Shown here: in pieces, positions 1 through 6,680 of the stretch
Layout of the letters: each line of letters begins with the position of its first letter
Position numbering within the stretch: the first letter of the stretch is position 1
From: Candidatus Zixiibacteriota bacterium
GTDB taxonomy: Bacteria > Zixibacteria > MSB-5A5 > GN15 > FEB-12
DNA: 11,083 bases
Reading direction: 5' to 3'
NCBI GenBank assembly: GCA_003641345.1
Contig: QNAD01000027.1
Location: 1 to 11,083, forward strand
Made by a program: the position numbers and the translations under genes
Notes under the pieces: generated by a model
What the model was told of the DNA's origin: nothing
The model's input: only the letters and a program-made list of their open reading frames with translations
Database searches by the model: none

Positions 1-912
1 ACTTTAGCTTTTGTCTCAATACCTACATTGAATTCGGGAGAGATATATACTGTTGAATTTTATCTTGAGTTACCCGGCTATTACGCCGATGTTGTTTTAA
101 ATTTATCAATCGATGATCGTCATGTCAATAATCAATATTTTATCACGGTTCCCGGTGTGAGTTATCCGTCTGTAATTTTGTCGGAGATTTTCGCAAATCC
201 GACTGGTGCATTGAATTCGGAATGGATTGAATTAATAAATATTTCTGACAGTTTAATTTTATTAGACAATTGGCAGATTTATGATGCTTCCGGCAATGTG
301 ATGCCTCTTAGTGGAAATATTAAACCGAATGAATACTTGGTATTAGTTCAGGATAAATTTAACTTTGAGAATTATTATTCCAACAGTATTACATCAATTA
401 TCGAACCAGATAATTGGACAACTTTAAATAACAGTTCTGAAACTGTTGTCTTAGTTGATAACTATGGAATTATTTCAGATAATTTCGAATATGAAAACAG
501 TTTCGCAGAAAATCATAGTTGGTCGCGTGATGAGAATAATTTAGCTGAAAAAATATGGGGACGGTCAGTAAACTTAGGTGGTACCCCAGGATATGAAAAT
601 GAATTATATCCGGTTCAATCAAATAGCATAAACATAGTGACAATAACCCCGACTCATTTTTCTCCTCTAAGCAATGAGTTTGTATCTATAGTTATCCAAG
701 CTGTAAATGCAGAAAATTACACAGCTCGGATTTATGATAGACTGGGAAGAAAAGTTAAAACGTTTTTTGAAAAACAGGCATTTATTCCATCAGAATTTAA
801 CTGGGACGGGTTGACAGATAGCGGACATAAAATTCCAGTGGGAGTTTATCTTTTCTATTTTGAATCCGAAGGTGCCAAGCCGATAAAAAAGCCGATTGTG
901 ATTACCCGATGA
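1..912 (+). CDS. Exported/surface protein with lamin-tail domain and FlgD/CHU_C-like C-terminal domain (5' end outside window)
   Basis: The reading frame is open from base 1 with no stop, so the gene enters from the left. A TTG at 28 is only an internal codon and the true start is not visible. About 303 residues remain. The first ~45 are beta-rich and could be the end of a CARDB- or Ig-like domain. Bases ~172-600 encode a lamin-tail domain: VILSEIFANPTG, then EWIELINIS and LDNWQIYD, ending near GGTPGYEN. Bases ~640-880 encode a compact Ig-like domain of the FlgD/CHU_C kind, with ARIYDRLGRKV, FNWDG and VPVGVY-like signatures (here IPVGVYLFYFE). Proteins with this architecture are usually secreted and surface-attached in FCB-group bacteria, and the terminal domain can act as a sorting signal or adhesin module; that role here is inference. 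The stop overlaps the start of the next gene (ATGA, 909-912), so the two are translationally coupled. The ligand or substrate is unknown. Confidence 0.8.
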   Translation, partial: TLAFVSIPTLNSGEIYTVEFYLELPGYYADVVLNLSIDDRHVNNQYFITVPGVSYPSVILSEIFANPTGALNSEWIELINISDSLILLDNWQIYDASGNVMPLSGNIKPNEYLVLVQDKFNFENYYSNSITSIIEPDNWTTLNNSSETVVLVDNYGIISDNFEYENSFAENHSWSRDENNLAEKIWGRSVNLGGTPGYENELYPVQSNSINIVTITPTHFSPLSNEFVSIVIQAVNAENYTARIYDRLGRKVKTFFEKQAFIPSEFNWDGLTDSGHKIPVGVYLFYFESEGAKPIKKPIVITR

Positions 913-1712
913 AATATTTATTGGTTATATTTTTATTTTGTGCTGTAACTTTAAGAGGAGCAGATTATTCTTACTTCTCAGATGAAGGATTAAGCGGTAA
1001 TATATTCTTATCGGATATGACAGCGGCATCCTGTTTGTCGGTAGCTTCTCTGAATGATGAAAAGAAAATTCTGTTTCAATCCGGTTTTAATAGGAAATTT
1101 GATTTTGAATATTTTGACAATTTATATATTGCTTCGGTTTATAAAAACAGAAGAACAACAATTGGGGTAGGGCTGGCTCAGTTTGGTAAGATTGATTTTT
1201 ATTCGGAACAAATTTTAAAATTGTCAGCTTCGTATGCATTTAATAATAAAAGTTTTGGGCTGAATTTGGCGGGGATTCAACATGGATTTAATGATAATTA
1301 TTCTAATCTAAGGCAAACAACAATTGGAGTCAGCTCGCTCATTAAGTACAACAATTTTTATATAGCAGAAGTTGTAGATGATTTAATAAGCTCCCGTCTT
1401 ACTCCTTATAGTTTGAAACCAAATGTCAAATTTACAACTTTATCAGAATTGATGATTAAAAATAACTTGTCATTGTTAGGACGGGTTACGTTTGAAAAAA
1501 ATGAAAAACCGGTTTTTTCTTTTGCGGAAATTATAAAGTTAAATACTTTGAGCAATATTTATTTGTCAACAGTAACATATCCCTTGAAATATGGGGGAGG
1601 TTTAAGTTATAAATTCAGTAAATTGAATATAGTATATTCTTTTTCTTATCAGGAAATTTTAGGCTTTTCATACAGTATTGTATTTGATTATACTTTATTA
1701 TTGAGGAAATAA
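909..1712 (+). CDS. Signal-peptide-bearing outer-membrane beta-barrel protein, PorV/PorQ-like in style
   Basis: The 267-residue product begins with a short Sec signal peptide: Lys2, a hydrophobic stretch at residues 4-15, and probable cleavage after RGA at about residue 18. There is no lipobox. The mature part is rich in alternating hydrophobic/polar stretches with aromatic ends, as in transmembrane beta-strands (for example TTIGVGLAQFG and GGGLSYKFSKLN). It ends with a run of strand-like segments close to the C terminus. This pattern fits a 12-16 strand outer-membrane barrel of the general PorV/PorQ/FadL style. No diagnostic motif fixes the family, and PorP/SprF is also possible. The start ATG lies inside the stop of the upstream surface-protein gene, which suggests co-production and perhaps a role in exporting or anchoring that protein. 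This is inference. The assignment as an outer-membrane protein is moderately sure; the precise function is unknown. Confidence 0.6.
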   Translation: MKYLLVIFLFCAVTLRGADYSYFSDEGLSGNIFLSDMTAASCLSVASLNDEKKILFQSGFNRKFDFEYFDNLYIASVYKNRRTTIGVGLAQFGKIDFYSEQILKLSASYAFNNKSFGLNLAGIQHGFNDNYSNLRQTTIGVSSLIKYNNFYIAEVVDDLISSRLTPYSLKPNVKFTTLSELMIKNNLSLLGRVTFEKNEKPVFSFAEIIKLNTLSNIYLSTVTYPLKYGGGLSYKFSKLNIVYSFSYQEILGFSYSIVFDYTLLLRK

Positions 1713-1719
1713 TAAAATA

Positions 1720-2844
1720 GTGCTGAAAAGAAACGACATAGAGAAAAAAGAAAAAGAACAGTTAGCATCATATGCTGCTTTTTCTTCAGAATCAAAGGGA
1801 CGTGTTTACCCACAGCTAAGTCATGATTTTCGAACTGATTTTCAAAGAGATAGAGATAGAATAGTCCATTGTACGGCTTTTCGTCGTTTGGAGTACAAAA
1901 CGCAGGTATTTATCCCACACGAAACTGATCATTACCGTACTCGCTTAACACATACTATCGAAGTTGCACAGATAAGCCGGACTATTGCCAGGATTTTAAG
2001 GCTTAACGAAGATTTAGCCGAAGCGGTAGCATTGGTTCATGATTTGGGGCATACGCCGTTTGGTCATGCGGGGGAAGATGTTCTTAATGAATTGCTCGTT
2101 AATGAAGGAGGCTTCAATCATAATCACCAGTCTTTACGGATAGTAGATTTTTTAGAACGAGGATATAAAGAACATCCGGGATTGAATCTTACTTATGAAG
2201 TTCGCGAAGGAATAGTAAAGCATGAAACCAAATTAAAAATGATTCATAAAGATTTTGATAATAACCAATTTCCTTCGCTTGAAGCAATGATAGTTGATAT
2301 TGCGGATGAAATTGCATACAACTCTCATGATATTGATGATGGGTTATCATCGGGATTGATAACATTTGAATTGCTTGAAAGTTCTGAATCGTTAAGAAAT
2401 ATTTTAAATAATCCTCAGATTAAATTTGATAATAGCCATTATAGCCAGTACAGTTTAGTTCGTCAAATTATCAATAATCTTACAATTGATGTTATTGAAG
2501 AGACTAATAGAAGGATTGATCAGAATAATATCAAAACTATCGATAATGTAAGAGCCTCAAAAATTAAATTGTGCAATTATTCAAAATCGATGGAAATATG
2601 GGTCAAAGAATTAAAAAATCTTCTGTTTAATAATTTGTATCGTCATGAGAAATTGACAAATATGACCCAATGGAGCCGAGAAATTATTACTTCATTATTT
2701 GACTGGTTTAATATGGACACTGACAGACTTCCGGAGAGGTTTCAGAAAATGCTTCTTACGGAAAAAAAATCAATAGTAATTGCTGATTATATTGCAGGTA
2801 TGACAGACCGCTTTGCTACAAAAATCTACGGTGAAATTAAATAG
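1720..2844 (+). CDS. dgt: Deoxyguanosinetriphosphate triphosphohydrolase-like protein (HD superfamily)
   Basis: The 374-residue protein is a dGTPase-type HD-domain enzyme, which hydrolyses dGTP or other dNTPs to the nucleoside and triphosphate in the cytoplasm. The N terminus has the family pattern of a SKGR sequence (residues 25-28) followed by the DRDRIVHCTAFRRLEYKTQV block (45-64). Metal-binding residues are visible: His78 in LTHTIEV, His107-Asp108 in VHDLGHTPFGHAGE, and Asp193 in IVDIADEIAYNSHD. The GFNHNHQSLR segment (131-140) contributes catalytic histidines. Length matches the shorter, B-type dGTPase-like family. The start is GTG, preceded by GAGG at 1703-1706 (13-nt spacer), and gives the usual N terminus; the gap to the upstream gene is only 7 nt. 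Two consecutive TAG codons end the gene (2842-2847). The true substrate (dGTP or a broader set of dNTPs) cannot be read from sequence. The nearby holA gene fits a DNA-replication theme. Confidence 0.93.
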   Translation: MLKRNDIEKKEKEQLASYAAFSSESKGRVYPQLSHDFRTDFQRDRDRIVHCTAFRRLEYKTQVFIPHETDHYRTRLTHTIEVAQISRTIARILRLNEDLAEAVALVHDLGHTPFGHAGEDVLNELLVNEGGFNHNHQSLRIVDFLERGYKEHPGLNLTYEVREGIVKHETKLKMIHKDFDNNQFPSLEAMIVDIADEIAYNSHDIDDGLSSGLITFELLESSESLRNILNNPQIKFDNSHYSQYSLVRQIINNLTIDVIEETNRRIDQNNIKTIDNVRASKIKLCNYSKSMEIWVKELKNLLFNNLYRHEKLTNMTQWSREIITSLFDWFNMDTDRLPERFQKMLLTEKKSIVIADYIAGMTDRFATKIYGEIK

Positions 2845-2990
2845 TAGCTCCGAAAAAAATCTATAAATAAATTATTCTTAAATTTATATTGTTTTGTATT
2901 GCTTTTTTTTATGAACTGTATTGCAGGTTATGAAGTTTGTTCTGTTAGTGAATATTGTAAGTTGTAATTAGTCAGCAACTTAACCTTTTC

Positions 2991-3407
2991 GTGTTAGTTG
3001 GCATAGAGCTTGCAATAAATGGTTTTATGGAATGTTATTTTGGATCCCAAACATTACCTATGGGTAATGAATTGGATAAAACAGCAGTAGTATCTTTCTC
3101 AATTCCTGAAATTGGGATAAGATTTAAAGCCCCTTTTAAGGGAATTGATAATAATCATTCGGATTTTGCGTCTTTTCTGGCGTTGCTTGAATTTATAGAT
3201 TCTAATCAGAAATATTTCAGCAACCACACATATCAGATTTATGGTAATAATTTATCAGTTATAAATCAGATTAATAAGCGAGAAGAGCTTGAAGATCAAT
3301 TCCTTCCTCTTTTTAAACAAGCCTGTTCATTTAAGGAAAAATATAAATTTTCTTTAGAATGGATTCCATCGCAGGATAATCTTGCCTGTGATGACCTTTT
3401 TGATTGA
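2991..3407 (+). CDS. Small RNase H-fold protein with an apparently degenerate active site
   Basis: The product is about 138 residues if the GTG at 2991 is used. The pattern resembles an RNase HI / reverse-transcriptase-associated RNase H domain. It has beta strands (AVVSFSIPE, IGIRFKAPF), then a helix HSDFASFLALLEFID (56-70) matching the family's AEYEALxxAL helix. Next comes a strand and helix YQIYGNNLSVINQIN (81-95) matching the 'xGDSQLVVNQxN' motif, and a C-terminal LEWIPSQDNLACDDLFD (122-138) matching 'WIPREENxxADxLA'. At the acidic positions the usual Glu is Asp58, the central Asp appears replaced by Asn86, and only the final Asp (134 or 135) is kept. The first-strand DG motif is not visible. 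Catalysis is therefore doubtful and a nucleic-acid-binding or structural role is possible. No ribosome-binding site is clear. The frame is open back to 2961, and an internal ATG at 3027 would remove the first strand. The neighbours are dgt and holA (32 nt downstream). The gene is real with good confidence; the fold assignment is moderate. Confidence 0.65.
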   Translation: MLVGIELAINGFMECYFGSQTLPMGNELDKTAVVSFSIPEIGIRFKAPFKGIDNNHSDFASFLALLEFIDSNQKYFSNHTYQIYGNNLSVINQINKREELEDQFLPLFKQACSFKEKYKFSLEWIPSQDNLACDDLFD

Positions 3408-3439
3408 CGAAATAGAGGAATCAGCCTTATAATAATTTT

Positions 3440-4417
3440 ATGGCTACTCCAAGAGAACTATTTTTCGAAATAAAAAAAGGTAAATTCCATCCTGCTTATT
3501 ATTTTTACGGTTTAGAAGAATATAGATTATCCGAAGCAAGAAAATATCTGGTTTCAAAATTTTTGCCGGATAAACAGGGAATGATTAATTATAAAAAAAT
3601 TGAATGCAAAAAAACTGCAATCGGAGATTTAATTGCCGAGCTTGCCACATTGCCGATGTTAGGTGAACGACAGGTTTTTGCAGTTAATAATATTCAGCAT
3701 TATAAACCTAACGATTTAAAAAAGATTTTAAAAATGTTAACGCCTCCCGACCCTAATAGGATAATAATATTCAGTACGCCTGCATCGAAAACCCCTAAGA
3801 AAACTTCTGCTCTATTAAAAACAATGTCAGCTAACTCGAAGCCAGTAGAATTTAAAAAACTTACAGAGAAAGAAACCATATCTTTTATAAAATCCAGATT
3901 AGAAAAAGAATCTATTGCTATTGAACAGGATGCGGTAGAATTGTTTGCGGCTCTTATTGCCGGAAATCGTGGTGCTCTGGAAGCTGAGTCAAATAAGCTA
4001 ATTGATTATAAAGGCAAAGGTGGTTATGTCACTAAGGCTGATATTAAAAAAATAGTCACCGGCTATGAAGTTTATAATATATTCAATTTGGCTGACAATA
4101 TCATTGCCGGTAACAGTTCCCGGGTTCTTAAGATGATTGCTAAATTATATTCCGATGGAATTGGTCCAACAGTATTGGCATCTATTCTCCAGCAACATAT
4201 TATCTCATTATATTTAGTTAAAAATGACAAAAAACCGGTGGGGAACAGAGGTTATTTTATCCCGAGATTTAGAATACAGGCTCAGAATTATACTAATAAA
4301 CAGTTGGAGCAGATTATAATTAAAATTGCCGAATTAGACTCGGAACTTCGCTATAAAGGTTTAAAACCTGAAATAGCTTTTGAGGTGTTTACGTTAAAAT
4401 TAATCTCAAATAGTTAA
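3440..4417 (+). CDS. holA: DNA polymerase III subunit delta
   Basis: The 325-residue protein matches the clamp-loader delta subunit, which opens the beta sliding clamp and joins the gamma/tau-delta' complex. The N terminus PAYYFYGLEEYRLSEARKYL (18-37) is the family's opening strand and helix (usually 'lYGxexyLxxe'). The segment LATLPMLGERQVFAVNNI is the typical 'LFGxxRLVxvxx' strand with a clamp-interaction role. Next comes the IIIFSTPASK strand, then EFKKLTEKETISFIKSRLEKE. The helical middle contains LFAALIAGNRGALEAESNKL, a standard delta motif ('xGxDLxxlxxELeKL'). The C-terminal collar domain ends with AELDSELRYKGLKPEIAFEVF. Length is close to the usual ~340. The ATG start is the only candidate downstream of an in-frame TAG at 3413. 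The nearest Shine-Dalgarno-like GAGG is 21 nt away, so initiation may be weak or coupled to the upstream gene. Confidence 0.93.
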   Translation: MATPRELFFEIKKGKFHPAYYFYGLEEYRLSEARKYLVSKFLPDKQGMINYKKIECKKTAIGDLIAELATLPMLGERQVFAVNNIQHYKPNDLKKILKMLTPPDPNRIIIFSTPASKTPKKTSALLKTMSANSKPVEFKKLTEKETISFIKSRLEKESIAIEQDAVELFAALIAGNRGALEAESNKLIDYKGKGGYVTKADIKKIVTGYEVYNIFNLADNIIAGNSSRVLKMIAKLYSDGIGPTVLASILQQHIISLYLVKNDKKPVGNRGYFIPRFRIQAQNYTNKQLEQIIIKIAELDSELRYKGLKPEIAFEVFTLKLISNS

Positions 4418-4429
4418 AAAAATGAGATT
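4402..4429. repeat. Short inverted repeat spanning the holA stop codon
   Basis: AATCTCA at 4402-4408 is repeated in inverse as TGAGATT at 4423-4429, separated by 14 nt. The left arm lies in the last codons of holA and the right arm lies 18 nt before the sigma-factor start. Only TTT follows the right arm, so it is at best a weak terminator. It could be an attenuator between holA and the sigma gene, or chance in AT-rich DNA. Confidence 0.3.
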
Positions 4430-4446
4430 TTAGGGAAGAAATCGTA

Positions 4447-5016
4447 TTGTCGCAGGTAAATAATGTGAATAGAAGTAATGAACGGCAACTGATTGAAGCG
4501 GTTCAAAATGGAGATAAGGTTGCTTATGGCAAACTTATTAGAATCCATCAAAAACGTCTGTTCAGATTTATATATGGATTATTGGGGTCTTTTGATGCTA
4601 CTGAAGATATTGTACAGGATAGTTTTGTGAAGGCTTATAACTCGATAGATAAGTTTAATTTGGAGTTTGCTTTTTATCCATGGTTGGCAACGATTGCCAA
4701 AAACAGGGCTTTCAATTATATGCAACGGGAAGAGAAGAAAGAATCTCTTGATAAAGTCAGTGAAATTGGTTTCAATCCGATTGATCCGGAGTTGGGACCG
4801 CTTGAGCAAGTTATTGATTCCGAAGGTCAAAAGAAATTTAATGAAGCTTTACAGTCAATGCCTATGAAATATAGGTCGGTTTTTGTTCTGAGACATTTTG
4901 AACGGATGGATTATGCGGCGATAGCAAGTTATTTAAAAATTCCACCAGGGACGGTTGACTCAAGGATTTTTAGGGCAAGACAGTTTTTAATGGATAAATT
5001 GAAAGATATGTTATAA
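4447..5016 (+). CDS. ECF-family RNA polymerase sigma factor
   Basis: The 189-residue protein has the two-domain layout of sigma-70 group IV (extracytoplasmic function) factors. Sigma-2 spans about residues 25-95: the LFRFIYGLLGSFDATEDIVQDSFVKAYNSI segment covers region 2.2 (core binding), and FYPWLATIAKNRAFNYMQRE covers regions 2.3-2.4 (-10 recognition). A short acidic linker (96-130) follows. Sigma-4 (about 131-185) has the helix-turn-helix DYAAIASYLKIPPGTVDSRI and the ending RARQFLMDKL that contact the -35. There is no sigma-3, as expected. The chosen start is TTG at 4447, preceded by AGGGA at 4432-4436 (10-nt spacer); a GTG at 4465 is an alternative. The gene lies 11 nt before a zinc-finger anti-sigma factor gene, so it is very likely held inactive at the membrane until an envelope signal arrives. 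An ECF-type promoter lies in front of pspC downstream, a likely target. Confidence 0.95.
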   Translation: MSQVNNVNRSNERQLIEAVQNGDKVAYGKLIRIHQKRLFRFIYGLLGSFDATEDIVQDSFVKAYNSIDKFNLEFAFYPWLATIAKNRAFNYMQREEKKESLDKVSEIGFNPIDPELGPLEQVIDSEGQKKFNEALQSMPMKYRSVFVLRHFERMDYAAIASYLKIPPGTVDSRIFRARQFLMDKLKDML

Positions 5017-5027
5017 CGGAGCAATAG

Positions 5028-6137
5028 ATGGACCACTCGTATTTTAAAGAAAGAATTTCCGGTTACTATGACAATAATCTACCGCCGTATGAACAGCAAA
5101 GCGTGGAAGAACATCTAAAGATCTGTGAAGAATGCCAAAAATTGTTGGCTCAATTTGAAAAATTAGATAAACTGGTTGAAGAAAAAAGTCAACTTTCTGA
5201 TACTGAATATTGGGAAAAATCTGCACAAAAAATTGAGAACGCAATTGGAGTTGATGATTCTAAAGTTGTTGATGTCTCTCATAAATCTTACAAAGGACTT
5301 TTCTGGAAAATATCGGCGGTCGCAGCGTCGGTGGCTATTTTGACATTTATAGGCATTAATCAGGCTGATATTGCTCCTGAGGCTGAACTGAAAATCAATC
5401 AGCCACCAGAAGTTCAAGTTGAAAAGCAGAGGGATGTTGACAATGAAAAAGTAGTTACTGAAAAAACAAAAGAATTAGTTGAAACTGGAAAAGATACAAC
5501 ATCCGTACAACCAACAGATAATCTTCCTGAAAAAGAAAAACCAATTCAAAAGATTACTCTCGATACGGTTGTGAAAAAAAATGAAGCTGGAAAAGGCGTA
5601 GTAGAAAAAAAATTATCAGTTGTAGCTAAATCACCTCGTCCAATGGCTGTACAGTCTCAAAACGAAGAAATTCAAATTGAAGATGAGCCAAAAATTGAAT
5701 TGCTTTCAGAGCAACTCGAAGAAACTATTGTGCAACCCGCATCTGAACCTGTAACTATCAGTAAAACTTCAAAAAGTGCCCAACAGTTTTTTGCTGATAG
5801 ACTGGCATCTACTGATAAGGAGAGCAAGGATAATTTAGATTATTTGAGAAAACGAAAAGATTCGTTGAGAATGATTTATACAAGTTATTCTCAGACAGTT
5901 AGTAAAAAATTAAAAGCAAGTAGAAGTAAATCTGCGTCAGAGTCTAAGATTTTCAATGATTCTTTAAGAGCGTTGACGGAAAAAAGTTTGTTGGATGCTT
6001 ACTATAAAATTGGTTTGAATTCTGATAGTGATATTGAAAAATCAGAAACAATCCGGTTTTTTGAAAATTATATCAGTCGTAAAGAATCATTTCACAATGA
6101 GTTAGCTCGGAAATATTTGGATAAGTTTAATAAGTAA
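5028..6137 (+). CDS. Membrane anti-sigma factor with N-terminal zinc finger and long extracytoplasmic region
   Basis: The 369-residue protein begins with a ZAS/zf-HC2-type anti-sigma domain: HLKICEEC gives His29-x3-Cys33-x2-Cys36, which binds zinc and clamps the sigma factor. An acidic/helical stretch follows. A single transmembrane helix (about 91-110, LFWKISAVAASVAILTFIGI) places the rest outside the cytoplasm. Residues ~115-225 are low-complexity, rich in Lys, Glu, Val and Pro, and probably disordered. Residues ~225-369 are highly charged and predicted helical, possibly coiled-coil (around YLRKRKDSLRMIYTSYSQ). No enzymatic motif was seen. The start ATG has GGAG at 5018-5021 with 6-nt spacing and follows the sigma-factor stop by 11 nt, the classical cognate arrangement. 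The outer part may sense envelope stress or be cleaved by regulated proteolysis; that is inferred from the family. Its ligand is unknown. Confidence 0.9.
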   Translation: MDHSYFKERISGYYDNNLPPYEQQSVEEHLKICEECQKLLAQFEKLDKLVEEKSQLSDTEYWEKSAQKIENAIGVDDSKVVDVSHKSYKGLFWKISAVAASVAILTFIGINQADIAPEAELKINQPPEVQVEKQRDVDNEKVVTEKTKELVETGKDTTSVQPTDNLPEKEKPIQKITLDTVVKKNEAGKGVVEKKLSVVAKSPRPMAVQSQNEEIQIEDEPKIELLSEQLEETIVQPASEPVTISKTSKSAQQFFADRLASTDKESKDNLDYLRKRKDSLRMIYTSYSQTVSKKLKASRSKSASESKIFNDSLRALTEKSLLDAYYKIGLNSDSDIEKSETIRFFENYISRKESFHNELARKYLDKFNK

Positions 6138-6156
6138 TAATTTAACTCTAATAAAT

Positions 6157-6178
6157 TAAACAAAACTTTTATTGTTTA
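6157..6178. repeat. 7-bp inverted repeat overlapping the pspC promoter region
   Basis: TAAACAA (6157-6163) is matched in inverse by TTGTTTA (6172-6178), with 8 nt between. It overlaps the -35 and spacer of the proposed ECF-type promoter for pspC, so it could be an operator. It is pure AT apart from one pair and is not followed by a T tract. A terminator for the upstream gene is therefore unlikely, and chance is possible. Confidence 0.3.
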
Positions 6179-6186
6179 CAGCCGTA
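6162..6186 (+). promoter_or_regulatory. Candidate ECF-type promoter for pspC-liaF
   Basis: The -35-like AAAAC (6162-6166) is separated by exactly 16 nt from the -10-like CGTA (6183-6186). The layout equals the well-known B. subtilis sigma-W consensus TGAAAC-N16-CGTA, and a T-run follows the -35 as often seen in ECF promoters. No good sigma-70 pair was found here: the TTTACA at 6175 is too close to TATATT. A start near 6194 would give a ~30-nt leader with GGGGTGA just before the pspC ATG. The adjacent ECF sigma gene makes autogenous or regulon control likely, but this is inference from a short motif. Confidence 0.45.
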
Positions 6187-6224
6187 TATTATAACCAGAA
6201 AATAAATGTAAGATGGGGTGAAGT

Positions 6225-6680
6225 ATGAATAAAAGATTATATCGTTCCGAAGAAAATAAAATTGTCGGGGGAGTTTGCGGTGGTATCGGAGAATATTTTG
6301 AAATTGATCCGGTATTGGTCAGAATCATTACGGTTCTTTTAATAATGGCTCCCGGCGTTGGTGTTCTTGCTTATATTATCGGTTGGATTATTATTCCTAA
6401 AAGACCTCCCGAAGTTGCCGCTGCTCAAGCTGAGTATCAATTTTCGTCATGGAATAAATATATTTCCGGTTTGATATTAGTTGCAATCGGTGCTATTTTA
6501 TTGGTTCGTGAGAATTGGTTTTGGTTTGATTGGGATGAGTTCTGGCCAATTGTTTTGATTCTTGGCGGGCTTGCATTAATTTTTAGACGGAAAAAACCTA
6601 AAGATGAGGCAGAAATTAAGGTAAATGGTCAGGTACATACTGATAACAACATGAATCATAATGAAGGAAGTTCCGTATGA
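6225..6680 (+). CDS. PspC-domain membrane protein with a second LiaI/LiaF-like TM region
   Basis: The 151-residue inner-membrane protein starts with a PspC domain (1-60): KRLYRSEENKIVGGVCGGIGEYF, then IDPVLVRI and a transmembrane helix (about 34-57) ending IIGWIIIPK. The VCGGIG-type glycine motif is characteristic. A second membrane segment (about 80-123) with ISGLILVAIGAILLV and FWPIVLILGGLALIF has the two-TM LiaI/LiaF-like (DUF5668) pattern, followed by a charged tail. PspC proteins act in phage-shock/envelope-stress signalling, usually sensing membrane damage or regulating a partner. The ATG has a GGGGTGA Shine-Dalgarno at 6214-6220. Its 3' end overlaps the next gene by ATGA (6677-6680). 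It follows an ECF sigma/anti-sigma pair with a candidate ECF promoter, which suggests membership in that regulon. There is no pspA nearby in the window. Confidence 0.88.
   Translation: MNKRLYRSEENKIVGGVCGGIGEYFEIDPVLVRIITVLLIMAPGVGVLAYIIGWIIIPKRPPEVAAAQAEYQFSSWNKYISGLILVAIGAILLVRENWFWFDWDEFWPIVLILGGLALIFRRKKPKDEAEIKVNGQVHTDNNMNHNEGSSV

Noticed and set aside
2862..2888. Inverted repeat TATAAAT...ATTTATA after dgt, considered as a terminator
   Set aside because: The stem is A/T only with a 13-nt loop, and no T tract directly follows; in such AT-rich DNA this is expected by chance.
2895..2924. Direct repeat TGTATTGC (2895-2902 and 2917-2924), 22 bp apart, as a possible operator
   Set aside because: One 8-bp repeat in a ~146-bp AT-rich gap is weak, there is no regulator gene nearby, and no good promoter was found around it.
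4341..4396. ECF-like -35 GGAAC at 4342-4346 as an autoregulatory promoter for the sigma gene
   Set aside because: No CGT-type -10 occurs at 16-17 nt downstream; the next CGT is far too distant and the motif lies inside the holA coding sequence.
6175..6190. TTTACA and TATATT upstream of pspC as a sigma-70 promoter
   Set aside because: The two hexamers are only 4 nt apart, so they cannot work as a -35/-10 pair.
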